Source of the DNA: Aliidiomarina celeris
Lineage (GTDB): Bacteria; Pseudomonadota; Gammaproteobacteria; Enterobacterales; Alteromonadaceae
Assembly: GCF_003316875.1 (NCBI RefSeq)
Contig: NZ_QMIL01000006.1
Location: forward strand, 95,035 to 159,034
Reading direction: 5' to 3'
Length of the DNA: 64,000 bases
Made by a program: the position numbers and the translations under genes. The notes under the pieces were generated by a model. That model was not told the DNA's origin and did not search any database. It worked only from the letters and a program-made list of their open reading frames with translations. Shown piece after piece: positions 9,721 to 18,064 of this stretch; position 1 is the first letter of the stretch; every line of letters begins with the position of its first letter.

Positions 9721-10920
9721 CTTTGCTTTGGTTTTGGGCTTTTTCTTGCGCTTGATTTTGTCAGGTTCAGGGAACTTAAATTTCGGTCGTAAGCCTTCGA
9801 TAAAGCGGCGTTCGAGGCGTGCGCCTAAGTAACGCTCAATCCGGCCTAAACACTCGGAGTCATGGGCCTCTACTAGCGAAATTGCGGTGCCTTTTTTGCC
9901 CGCTCTGCCCGTTCGGCCAATACGGTGCACGTAACTGTCACCCTTGCGTGGCATATCGAAGTTAATCACCAGTTCTACGTCGGGAATGTCGATACCGCGC
10001 GCCGCTACATCGGTAGCCACTAACACACGGGCTTTGAGTTCGCGAAACCACTGCAATCGCTCTTGCCGCTCCGAATGTGGGAGCTGGCCTTCAAGGCTTA
10101 CCGTAGGAATACCTTTACTACGCAAAATAGGCTCGAGCTCATGTACTTTGTCGCGTTTGCGAACAAATACCAACACCCGACCGGTTACGCTACGAATTAA
10201 ATGATCTAAAACGGCCAATTTATGAGGCATGTCGTCGATCACATGAATCCATTGGTTAATCTTGGCACGCTCGCGTTTAGGTGGCTCTACTTCAATCACA
10301 ACAGGCTCGGTTAATGCGCTTTTAGAAAACGCCCGTAGCGACAGATGATCGTTAGTCGCGGAAAACAGCATGCGCTGTTTGAGCGCTGGCGCTTCACTTT
10401 GTATTTGCTCTACTGCCGAGCGGAAACCCATGTCGAGCAATCGGTCGCCTTCGTCGAGAATGAGTATTTCAAGGAGCGCGGCACTTACTTGTTCAGCGGC
10501 AAGGTAGTCGATCAGCCGCCCTGGGGTGGCAATAAGAATATCGAGGTTTTTTTCGAATGCACCTAAATGGCTACCGTAGTTGACACCGCCGGTTACCGTG
10601 AGACACTTGAGGCCGGTAACAGCGCAAAACTGCTCGGTAATTTTGCCAATTTGTTCAGCCAGCTCGCGGGTGGGCGCCAAAATTAAAACGCGGGCAGAGC
10701 CTGGGTCCCGACGCGGAAAGTCGAGTAAGTGCTGTAAAACGGGCAATAAATAAGCAAGTGTTTTCCCCGTACCCGTTGGCGAGGTGGCGAGAATGTCTGC
10801 TCCGTCCATAGCAATTGGAATTACGTCTTGTTGAATGCGCGTGGGTTTATTTAAACCTTGGTCGAGCAGCACATTAATAAGTTCGTCGGAGAGTTCGAGT
10901 TCTTGCCAGTCTGGGGTCAT
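9670..10920 (-). CDS. srmB: DEAD-box RNA helicase SrmB
   Basis: SrmB unwinds RNA during large ribosomal subunit assembly. The 416 residues show a Q motif near 24-31, Walker A TSPTGTGKT near 46, PTRELA near 83, the SAT motif near 190, ATDVAARGID and HRIGRTGRAG. The Asp-Glu box at residues 156-159 is DEGD rather than DEAD, confirmed at 10446-10457 on the minus strand. The C-terminal tail after residue 385 is Lys/Ala-rich, fitting an RNA-binding extension. FVRKRDKVHEL and the INFDMPRKGDSYVHRIGR block match SrmB better than RhlE or DeaD. Confidence 0.9.
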   Translation of the reverse strand: MTPDWQELELSDELINVLLDQGLNKPTRIQQDVIPIAMDGADILATSPTGTGKTLAYLLPVLQHLLDFPRRDPGSARVLILAPTRELAEQIGKITEQFCAVTGLKCLTVTGGVNYGSHLGAFEKNLDILIATPGRLIDYLAAEQVSAALLEILILDEGDRLLDMGFRSAVEQIQSEAPALKQRMLFSATNDHLSLRAFSKSALTEPVVIEVEPPKRERAKINQWIHVIDDMPHKLAVLDHLIRSVTGRVLVFVRKRDKVHELEPILRSKGIPTVSLEGQLPHSERQERLQWFRELKARVLVATDVAARGIDIPDVELVINFDMPRKGDSYVHRIGRTGRAGKKGTAISLVEAHDSECLGRIERYLGARLERRFIEGLRPKFKFPEPDKIKRKKKPKTKAKLKAAKAKAKKVAKKKQ

Positions 10921-11026
10921 GTTTAAACGTGCTCAGTTGTATAGTTCGAAATATCGGTTAATAATACCTGAATTCAGCCACTCAGCATACGAGAACTGGC
11001 ATGATAAAACCATTGAAGGAACATTA

Positions 11027-11854
11027 ATGGCCACACAGCAAGCATTTCTCAGTATTTTAGAAGACGAGATTAGTCGCGACCAATTACGCTTACCCACCTT
11101 GCCCGACATAGCTATGGAAGTGGAGCGCGTGGCGGGGAACCCAGACAGCTCTTTAAACGACTTGAATCGTATTATTGCCCGCGACACAGGGTTAAGCGCC
11201 CGCATGATCCGGCTTGCAAATAGTGCTTGGCTAGGTAGAGCCGTGAAAGTTGAAAACTTACCACAAGCGCTCACGCGTATCGGCTTGTGGCAAGTTCGCA
11301 ATATTGTGGTTGGGCTAGCTATGGAGCAGCTGTTTGAAGCGCGAAACGATATTGTAAGGCGAAGAATGCGCCAATGTTGGCGTGAAAGCACCGTATTAAC
11401 AGCCGCGGTTATTACGCTGTTAAAGGCGTATAACGGCAAATTGAGGCTGCACGAGCACACGGCGGCGTTAATGTGTATGACCAGCCAAATTGGTGCCTTA
11501 CCGGTACTCACTATGGCCGAAAAGCACGCCGATACTTTCGCCAACCCACGATTTTTAAACGAAAGCATTAAGAACTTAGGGCCAAGCTTGAGTGGCATGG
11601 TTATGCGCGCTTGGCGCTTTACCGACGAACAGGTACACCTTGGGGAGCATTGGCAAGGCCCGATTGTAAGTTTTCAACCGGGCTATTTAAGTTTAATACA
11701 ACTCGGAGCGGTGCTCAGTGGCTTGCATACTACGCCAGCTTCCGACGAGCTGCTTGCTTGTTTTGCACAAACCGGGCTGTTGCCAACCGTAGATTGGTGG
11801 CAACAAAGTCATGTGCAAGAACAATATCAGAACATACTTGAAGCGCTGAGTTAA
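11027..11854 (+). CDS. HDOD domain signalling protein
   Basis: HDOD domains are catalytically inactive relatives of HD phosphohydrolases and act as protein-protein modules in signalling. The ATG at 11027 follows a GAAGGA site by six bases; frames further upstream lie over the srmB promoter region. The 275 residues include LPTLPDIAMEV near the N-terminus and NDLNRIIARDTGLSARMIRLANSAW near 43-67, the core HDOD pattern. The rest is helical. There is no receiver, GGDEF or EAL domain attached. The stop overlaps the rdgC stop region by four bases, tail to tail. The partner is unknown. Confidence 0.82.
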   Translation: MATQQAFLSILEDEISRDQLRLPTLPDIAMEVERVAGNPDSSLNDLNRIIARDTGLSARMIRLANSAWLGRAVKVENLPQALTRIGLWQVRNIVVGLAMEQLFEARNDIVRRRMRQCWRESTVLTAAVITLLKAYNGKLRLHEHTAALMCMTSQIGALPVLTMAEKHADTFANPRFLNESIKNLGPSLSGMVMRAWRFTDEQVHLGEHWQGPIVSFQPGYLSLIQLGAVLSGLHTTPASDELLACFAQTGLLPTVDWWQQSHVQEQYQNILEALS

Positions 11855-12753
11855 TTGCGCTCAGGAAGTGTTACTGCTGCCATTAACGCTTCAAGCAAGG
11901 CCTCAAACTCAGCGTGCATGAGCGCGAAATCAGCGTCTAATTGGGCGGCTTGCGAGTCGGTATGCTGGTCGTCACGCTGGTCGAGAACCAGTTCGCTAAA
12001 CTTCAATCGTTTTATACCGTAGTCGTCGGATAACACGAATTGCACGCGCTGATCCCAATTTAAACCGAGTTCAACCACATGCTTACCCTGCTCTAAATGT
12101 TGGGTAACCTCGGGTACCGCTAATTCATGGCGCTTAAACCGAACCACCATGCCTTCTTCTTTTGAGCTACGCAGCTCTGCTTCTTCACCGAGTTCAAATG
12201 GAGTTGGCGTTTCGCCTGTTTTTACCCATTGGGTGAGTGTGTGGGAGGCTGGATATTCGGGACCCCAAGGCTTAACCGGCAGCGAACCTAAGCAGTTGCG
12301 CAATTGTGCGTTGAACTCTTCGGCCCGTGTTGCCGACGAGGTGTCAACAATAACGCGTTGATTTTTAACATCGATAATTCCCCAAGTTACACTGAATCGA
12401 CTTAACGCACGCGGTAACAGATTGTGCACAATGTCTTCTTTAATAGCAGTTTGCTCTTTGCGTGGCATGGGGCGGGCGTGTTCTTGCTCATAGCTTTCTT
12501 TACGCGCTTCAAGTTCCGATTTTACCGCACTCGCCGGCATTACCTTTTCTTCTTTGCGCAAACACAATAGAACGCCATCGGCGTGCTCTAGGGCGAATAT
12601 TTCACTGTCACGAACGGGCGTGATCCAGCCAATACTTGCAGGTTCGGTGCGGCTGCAGGCTTTGAAGCTCTGGGCTTCTAATTGCTCATTGAAATTCTCA
12701 GGGAGTGAAAAAGGTTGGGTGAACGCGTAAACACGCAGGTTCTTAAACCACAT
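11851..12753 (-). CDS. rdgC: Recombination-associated protein RdgC
   Basis: RdgC forms a ring dimer around double-stranded DNA and limits RecA access during recombination and replication restart. The 300-residue length, the opening MWFKNLRVYAFTQPF, and SIGWITPV near residue 41 identify the family. So do the KQRVIVDTS-like segment (visible as KNQRVIVDTSSATRAEEF) and the VPEVTQHL region. It is nucleoid associated. It stands alone on the minus strand, 55 bp downstream of the start codon-distal end of a histidine kinase, and may be transcribed with it. Confidence 0.95.
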   Translation of the reverse strand: MWFKNLRVYAFTQPFSLPENFNEQLEAQSFKACSRTEPASIGWITPVRDSEIFALEHADGVLLCLRKEEKVMPASAVKSELEARKESYEQEHARPMPRKEQTAIKEDIVHNLLPRALSRFSVTWGIIDVKNQRVIVDTSSATRAEEFNAQLRNCLGSLPVKPWGPEYPASHTLTQWVKTGETPTPFELGEEAELRSSKEEGMVVRFKRHELAVPEVTQHLEQGKHVVELGLNWDQRVQFVLSDDYGIKRLKFSELVLDQRDDQHTDSQAAQLDADFALMHAEFEALLEALMAAVTLPERN

Positions 12754-12807
12754 AAGGCAAAAACTCCGATTTAAAGAGGGCTGGAAAGAACGGGCATTCT
12801 AACCTGT

Positions 12808-14571
12808 TCAGTAGCCGCTGTCAGTGGTTTCTGCGGTTGCTTCGAGAACCACAACGGGGAAAGAGAATGTGTATGTTAAGCCATTGCCTTCTTTACTCGC
12901 AGCGCTAATTTTTCCTTTCAAGGTGTCGTGAACGAGCGTGTAAATAATGTGAGTGCCGAGGCCGCTCCCGCCGCGATCCGCCTTGGTGGTAAAGAAGGGG
13001 TCGAACAAGTGCTCGAGTTGTTCGGCCGACATGCCTAAGCCGTCGTCTTGGTAAATAAAATGGAGCTCGTTTTGTTCGAGTTGCGCTTGAATCAAAATAC
13101 GGCCTTGCTCACGGTCTTCAAGCCCGTGAATAACGGTGTTCATGATCATATTGGTAATAATTTGTGCGAGCGCGCCGGCATGCAGCCTTACTTTTATGGT
13201 TTTGGCGCATTGAATATCAAGGGTAATATTTTTACCTTTAAGGTTTGGCTGCAGTGCCTTTACTACATTCTCAATGTAGGCACCGAGTAAAACGTCGCGC
13301 ATTGCATTTGAACTTTGATCAACCGCCAGCTCTTTGAACCCCGCCATGATTTCACGCGCGCGATGCAAGTTATTGTCGAGTAGCTGCACACTCTCCCGAG
13401 CGTCTTCAATAAAGCGTTTCATTTGCGACTGGGTAAGGCTTTTGTCTTCTAAAGAAATGGCGAGGGCTTCAACCCGATCGGCCAAAAATGAGGTGGCCGT
13501 TACACCAATACCGATGGGTGTGTTTACGTCGTGCGCAATGCCTGCCACTAAACCGCCGAGAGAGGCGAGCTTTTCGGTTTGAACCAACTGTGTTTGCGCT
13601 TTTTTTATGGTGTCGAGTGAGTCTTGCAAGCGTTCGTTAGTGCGCTTTAACGTGGCCTCGGTAAGCTTGCGTTGCTGTATCTCTCGTTCCAATTCAAATT
13701 GGCGCTTTTCGAGCTCCATTCGACGCTCTTCAATGTCGAGCATTAACTTGCTCATACCCGAGGTTTTGCGTGCTACTTCTTGCTCGAGCAGGTCGTTTTG
13801 CTCGTCGAGCCGTCGATTTGCTAGTACCAGTTTTTCTTGAGTGCTCGATAACTCATACTGATGCATTTCAATGCGCTCGAGCAAGTCATTATAGGCGCGC
13901 TCTAAAAGTTTAAATTCGCTACCCGACGCTGCATTTAAATTCAACTTGGACGCAGCAGGTGCGTCGGGCTGAAAGTCGCGAAGCTGTGCGGTGAGTTCTT
14001 GCAGCGGCCGAGACAGCATGCGGTGAAAGGCGAGGGTGAATAATAACAATAAGAAAGTAGTTTTAATAATGGCGTTGCCCATCAAGAAAAGAAGGCTCAC
14101 TTTGAGCCGTGATATTGTAACGTCGCGGTTGGAGAATAAAGTTACGTCGCCCACCACGGTATTTTGGCCCGCGAATTCGAATGCTAGTGGGCTATAATAA
14201 CCAAACACGCCGCTTTGTTCAGTCAACGACAGTGGCATGTCGGGTGTGGCGGGAAGCGCCGAGGCAGGTAAGGTTATGCCAAGCTCGGTAATAACGCGGC
14301 CGCGGTCGTCGCGAATAATAAGACCACTAACGCTGGGCATGCTCACTAAGCCCTCAGCTAAGGCATTAATTTGCTGTGAGTTAAATTCCCACAACGAGCG
14401 CGTTAGACTGGCGGAGAAGGTATTGTGCTGATTCTGTAGCTCAGTAGCGAGCGCGCGCTTGGTGTTATTGTATTCCCCGAGTACATGGGCGCACGTTACT
14501 ACAAAGGTAATAACAAAATAGACCGACAACACACGGCGTAATAATGTTTGCGAAATACTTTTCTGCTGCAC
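12808..14571 (-). CDS. Membrane sensor histidine kinase
   Basis: This 587-residue inner-membrane kinase has membrane helices at about 12-32 and 156-182 that bracket a periplasmic sensor of about 120 residues. A HAMP-like linker and a long coiled coil (about 220-335) follow. The phospho-acceptor box is LASLGGLVAGIAHDVNTPIG with His at 347, of the HDxNTP type. The ATPase domain carries an Asn box near 474, DDGLGMS near 509 and GGSGLGTH near 534. No response regulator is adjacent; the nearest is phoB 1.3 kb away across a porin. Its signal and partner are unknown, and it could be an orphan kinase. Confidence 0.85.
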   Translation of the reverse strand: MQQKSISQTLLRRVLSVYFVITFVVTCAHVLGEYNNTKRALATELQNQHNTFSASLTRSLWEFNSQQINALAEGLVSMPSVSGLIIRDDRGRVITELGITLPASALPATPDMPLSLTEQSGVFGYYSPLAFEFAGQNTVVGDVTLFSNRDVTISRLKVSLLFLMGNAIIKTTFLLLLFTLAFHRMLSRPLQELTAQLRDFQPDAPAASKLNLNAASGSEFKLLERAYNDLLERIEMHQYELSSTQEKLVLANRRLDEQNDLLEQEVARKTSGMSKLMLDIEERRMELEKRQFELEREIQQRKLTEATLKRTNERLQDSLDTIKKAQTQLVQTEKLASLGGLVAGIAHDVNTPIGIGVTATSFLADRVEALAISLEDKSLTQSQMKRFIEDARESVQLLDNNLHRAREIMAGFKELAVDQSSNAMRDVLLGAYIENVVKALQPNLKGKNITLDIQCAKTIKVRLHAGALAQIITNMIMNTVIHGLEDREQGRILIQAQLEQNELHFIYQDDGLGMSAEQLEHLFDPFFTTKADRGGSGLGTHIIYTLVHDTLKGKISAASKEGNGLTYTFSFPVVVLEATAETTDSGY

Positions 14572-14734
14572 GAGCGAGGCCTTTGTTGTCTCTTTAGCTT
14601 AACAATCCGTGAATATAGTTGCGCTCGGGTAGACTTATGTCAATGTCTACTCAAATGGAATTAAGCTCAAAGTACCTAAGCTTGAGCAGAAGCGCAAGAA
14701 TTTAGCACTGATGGTTTTCTCAACAAATAAATCT

Positions 14735-14752
14735 GTGTCATAATTTGTTCAC
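14735..14752 (+). promoter_or_regulatory. Possible Pho box before the porin
   Basis: A GTGTCAT half-site (6 of 7 against CTGTCAT) is followed at an 11-bp period by TGTTCAC (4 of 7). A CATATT element at 14761-14766 stands where the -10 of a PhoB-activated promoter would be. The second half-site is weak, so PhoB control of the porin is likely but not shown. Confidence 0.4.
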
Positions 14753-14780
14753 TGAAATGACATATTGCTAGGAACAGTTC

Positions 14781-15806
14781 ATGAACCGTACTTTACCGCG
14801 TTTTCTCGTACTCAGTTCTTTGGGCGTATTTGCCACCAGCGTAAGTGCAAATACCGTATTTGACACCATAGACTTAGACTTTAGTGGCCAACTTCGAGTG
14901 TCCACGGATTACTTATACGACGGCAACGACGGTGGTTTGAACGCGTCGAGTAATGCGAGCCGGTTAGGGCTCAACGTTTCTCATGCCATCAATGAAAACT
15001 TAACGGTAATTGGCAAGGTAGAGAAGCAAATTGACTTGTCTGAGGGCAGTGGCTCATTTGGCTCGCGTGACACGTTTTTAGGCTTGCGTGGTAACTTCGG
15101 TACCCTCCGGGTCGGTTATATGACGTCACCGACCATGGCCATGTTGTCGGCGGTGGAAGAGTTTCGCGACCGAGTGGGCGATGGCCGTAATATGTTACGC
15201 CGAGGTGCGATGAACCTCGATCGCCGTTACCGCAACGCAGTGCATTATCAAACACCAAATTTGAACGGTTTGGTGTGGGCTGTGCATTATGGCACCAACG
15301 AAGCCGGCGGCGCTACGGTTGATAACGAGCAAGATATGCTAGGTACGTCGTTAACCTATAAAACCGGAGAATGGACATTCGCAGCGGGCTATCAACAGGA
15401 TAACCGCAACCTTGGTGAAACTATTAAAGGAACGCGTTTTAGTGCCATTCGACAAGGCGACGGTTGGCGTGTTGCCGGCATAGTGCAGAGAGTCGATGGG
15501 TTAGCCGAAGGGGACATGAATGGCTGGTTACTTACTGGGCGCTATCAATACTCTGAAAAGGTGTGGTTACGTGCACAAGTGGGGGCGCGTAGTTATGATC
15601 AGCAAGATAACGAGTCTCAGCTTATTACCGTAGGCTTTGACCGCAACTTTACCTCGCAATTTACTTGGTACGGCATGTTCACTATGACACAAAACGACGA
15701 CGCAGCTGTGGCGTCAGTTACTGAGGGTGGTTACGGTAAAAACCTTGTGGTTGTGCCAGGTGAAGACCCATTTGCGGTTTCAAGTGGTTTTATCTTTAAG
15801 TTTTAA
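14781..15806 (+). CDS. Outer-membrane porin
   Basis: The 341 residues begin with a signal peptide ending near Ser-Ala at residue 23, followed by NTVFDTIDLDFSGQLRV, a typical first strand of trimeric porins. GNFGTLRVGYMTSP near residue 108 and the acidic and arginine-rich loop 3 region (VEEFRDRVGDGRNMLRRG) fit the constriction zone. The chain ends in Phe (SGFIFKF), the recognition signal for the outer-membrane assembly machinery. Its position directly upstream of phoB and a possible Pho box suggest an anion or phosphate porin. General porin function is equally consistent with the sequence. Confidence 0.85.
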   Translation: MNRTLPRFLVLSSLGVFATSVSANTVFDTIDLDFSGQLRVSTDYLYDGNDGGLNASSNASRLGLNVSHAINENLTVIGKVEKQIDLSEGSGSFGSRDTFLGLRGNFGTLRVGYMTSPTMAMLSAVEEFRDRVGDGRNMLRRGAMNLDRRYRNAVHYQTPNLNGLVWAVHYGTNEAGGATVDNEQDMLGTSLTYKTGEWTFAAGYQQDNRNLGETIKGTRFSAIRQGDGWRVAGIVQRVDGLAEGDMNGWLLTGRYQYSEKVWLRAQVGARSYDQQDNESQLITVGFDRNFTSQFTWYGMFTMTQNDDAAVASVTEGGYGKNLVVVPGEDPFAVSSGFIFKF

Positions 15807-15827
15807 GCCAAAGCAATTGCTTAAAAT

Positions 15828-15879
15828 GTGACACTTTTTTGCATAAAGTCATAAAAGTGTCACACAATGTTCCCATACT
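15828..15879 (+). promoter_or_regulatory. phoB promoter with Pho box and inverted repeat
   Basis: AAGTCAT at 15846-15852 and GTGTCAC at 15857-15863 form an 11-bp direct repeat close to the Pho box consensus. CATACT at 15874-15879 is placed as its -10, giving autoregulated phoB transcription. The same bases form an exact 11-bp inverted repeat, 15828-15838 with 15853-15863. The hairpin may also end porin transcription, so one arm appears to serve both roles. Confidence 0.7.
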
Positions 15880-15912
15880 GTCATCATGTTAAACAGCAAT
15901 GGGAAAACTCAC

Positions 15913-16599
15913 ATGCCAAGCCGCATACTCATCATTGAAGATGAAGCCCCGATTCGTGAAATGCTTGCTTTCGTAATGGAGCAGCACGGCTATCAACCTG
16001 TTGAGGCCAGTGACTTTAACCAAGGTCTTGAGAAACTGGTTGAGCCCTATCCTGACATGATTCTACTCGACTGGATGTTGCCCGGTGGCAGCGGTGTGCA
16101 GTTAGCCCGCAAAGTAAAAACAACCGATCACCTTAAACATATTCCCATTATTATGTTAACCGCTCGCGGTGAAGAGGAAGACAAAATCAAAGGCTTAGAA
16201 GTGGGTGCCGACGATTACATGACTAAACCTTTTTCGCCTAAAGAACTGATTGCGCGCATGCGTGCTGTGTTTCGTCGCGTGTCGCCTACGGCGCTCGACG
16301 AGCCGTTGGTGGTGGAAGGCTTACGCCTTGATCCGGTGTCGCACCGGGTATCGGCAAACGAAGAGCCTCTCGACATGGGGCCTACTGAGTTTCGTTTACT
16401 GCATTTCTTTATGACGCATCCAGAACGGGTTTATAGCCGCGAGCAGCTGCTCGATCATGTTTGGGGCACCAATGTTTACGTTGAAGATCGAACTGTAGAC
16501 GTGCATATTCGTCGTTTACGCAAAGCTCTTGAACGGTATAATCATGATCGCTTTGTACAAACGGTTCGAGGTGTGGGTTATCGGTTCTCTGCCCGTTAA
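15913..16599 (+). CDS. phoB: Phosphate regulon response regulator PhoB
   Basis: PhoB is phosphorylated by PhoR under phosphate limitation and activates Pho promoters. The ATG at 15913 ([16 protein letters not shown]) matches the family start; an in-frame ATG at 15886 would add nine unconserved residues. The receiver domain has the acidic pair near residue 10, phospho-acceptor Asp 53 in LLDWMLPGG, and TKPFSPKEL near 103. The C-terminal winged helix contains [12 protein letters not shown] and [12 protein letters not shown]. The length is 228. phoR follows after 45 bp. A Pho box lies upstream, so autoactivation is expected. Confidence 0.97.
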   Translation: MPSRILIIEDEAPIREMLAFVMEQHGYQPVEASDFNQGLEKLVEPYPDMILLDWMLPGGSGVQLARKVKTTDHLKHIPIIMLTARGEEEDKIKGLEVGADDYMTKPFSPKELIARMRAVFRRVSPTALDEPLVVEGLRLDPVSHRVSANEEPLDMGPTEFRLLHFFMTHPERVYSREQLLDHVWGTNVYVEDRTVDVHIRRLRKALERYNHDRFVQTVRGVGYRFSAR

Positions 16600-16644
16600 C
16601 TCGCTCGCTTTAACAACCGCTGATTAGAAGGAAACGCAATCCGT

Positions 16645-17949
16645 ATGGAGCGTCACTTCACATTCTTTAAAGTGTTACAGCGCCTTTTTCTGGCGCTTTT
16701 ACCCGTAGCATTTGTGGGCTGGCTGCTTGGCGTACCCTTTCAAGCGGTATCTGCTTTTCTCCTTGTTTATGCACTATGGAATGCTTTTTACCAGCAGCGA
16801 TTAAACCGTTGGCTTTGGTTAAGCCGCACCATGCACCCACCGAAAGCCCCCGGCGCGTGGTCTGATATTTATGACGGTATCTACCGAACCTTGCGTCGCT
16901 CTCAGTTTCGTCGGCGTAACCTTGCCATGATTCTGCACCGCTTTCGTGAGGCAGCGGAAGCCATACCCGACGCCGGCATGGTGTTGGAGGCGAACGGCAA
17001 CTTGGTTTGGAGCAACAAGCTAGCGCAGCATTATTTCGGGTTAAAGTGGCCGACCGACAAGGGCATTCGCATTACCAGCTTTATTCGCCATCCGCGCTTT
17101 GTTAAATATTTCCGAAAAGGTGATTTTAAAGACCCGATTACACTCTCGTCGCCGGTGGGCGATGGTCGTGAAATTGAAATTCGCATTATGCCGTATGCGC
17201 GCGAGCAGTGGTTGGTCATGGCTCGCGACGTAACGCGCTTGAATCAACTTGAGCGCGTTCGCAAAGATTTTGTTGCTAATGTGTCGCACGAGTTAAAAAC
17301 GCCATTAACAGTAATGCAAGGCTACCTAGAGTTAATGGAAGAGCCCACCGATTTACCCCCAAAGCAACTCAGAAAAGCGGTGCACGACATTTCGGTTCAA
17401 ACCCGCCGTATGCAGCTTATGGTCGAGCAGTTGCTGGCACTTTCGCGAATGGAAGCAAAAGGCATTGAAAGCTCAGAGCTTGTTGATGTTGGCCGCCTTA
17501 TTCATCGTTATGTAGCGGAGTTGCGCCACCGTGCGGAAAGCAAACAGCAATCACTCACGGTGAATGTAGTGGCCAATAGCAGTGTTCTTGGCAATGAAGA
17601 AAAGCTGGCTGCTGCTATTCAAAACTTAATTACCAATGCCATGAAATATACCCAAGTGGGTGGCCACATTGAGGTGAGTTGGCAACCGGTTACCGGCGGG
17701 ATCGAGTTTGCTGTACAAGACAACGGCCCAGGAATTGCGGCCGAGCATCTTCCACGGTTAACAGAACGTTTTTACCGCGTGACCGGCGATCGCAATAGTG
17801 CAACCGGCGGCACAGGGCTGGGATTGTCTATTGTAAAACATGCTTTGGAGCAGCACCGAGCGCAGCTGCTAATTAGCAGCACGCTAGGCAAAGGCAGCCG
17901 CTTTTCGTTTGTTATTCCTCATACGCTCATTCCGAATACTCCTTCTTAA
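16645..17949 (+). CDS. phoR: Phosphate regulon sensor kinase PhoR
   Basis: PhoR is the inner-membrane kinase that phosphorylates PhoB. In other gammaproteobacteria it senses phosphate through PstB and PhoU. The 434 residues begin with two membrane helices (about 10-48), a basic juxtamembrane stretch and a PAS domain (about 100-195). Then comes ANVSHELKTPLTVMQGYLE with His 215. The ATPase domain shows NLITNAMKYT, DNGPGIA and GGTGLGLSIVKH. There is almost no periplasmic domain, as is normal for PhoR. AGAAGGAAA precedes the ATG. All its usual partners lie within 13 kb downstream. Confidence 0.96.
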   Translation: MERHFTFFKVLQRLFLALLPVAFVGWLLGVPFQAVSAFLLVYALWNAFYQQRLNRWLWLSRTMHPPKAPGAWSDIYDGIYRTLRRSQFRRRNLAMILHRFREAAEAIPDAGMVLEANGNLVWSNKLAQHYFGLKWPTDKGIRITSFIRHPRFVKYFRKGDFKDPITLSSPVGDGREIEIRIMPYAREQWLVMARDVTRLNQLERVRKDFVANVSHELKTPLTVMQGYLELMEEPTDLPPKQLRKAVHDISVQTRRMQLMVEQLLALSRMEAKGIESSELVDVGRLIHRYVAELRHRAESKQQSLTVNVVANSSVLGNEEKLAAAIQNLITNAMKYTQVGGHIEVSWQPVTGGIEFAVQDNGPGIAAEHLPRLTERFYRVTGDRNSATGGTGLGLSIVKHALEQHRAQLLISSTLGKGSRFSFVIPHTLIPNTPS

Positions 17950-17964
17950 CTGTTACGGCAACAG

Positions 17965-17982
17965 CTGTCACAAAACCTTAAC
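17965..17982 (+). promoter_or_regulatory. Possible Pho box before the duplicated lipoprotein
   Basis: CTGTCAC at 17965-17971 matches the consensus fully. CCTTAAC at 17976-17982 is the partner at the 11-bp period but matches only 4 of 7. It sits 83 bp before the lipoprotein gene, in the short gap after phoR. PhoB control is plausible from the sequence and the neighbourhood. Confidence 0.42.
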
Positions 17983-18064
17983 CAGCGCGCCACGTTAGTG
18001 TCATGCAACTACGGATAATAGGGGCGGTTACTTAATCTTCTTCCGATATTGGAGAACAACCCCT

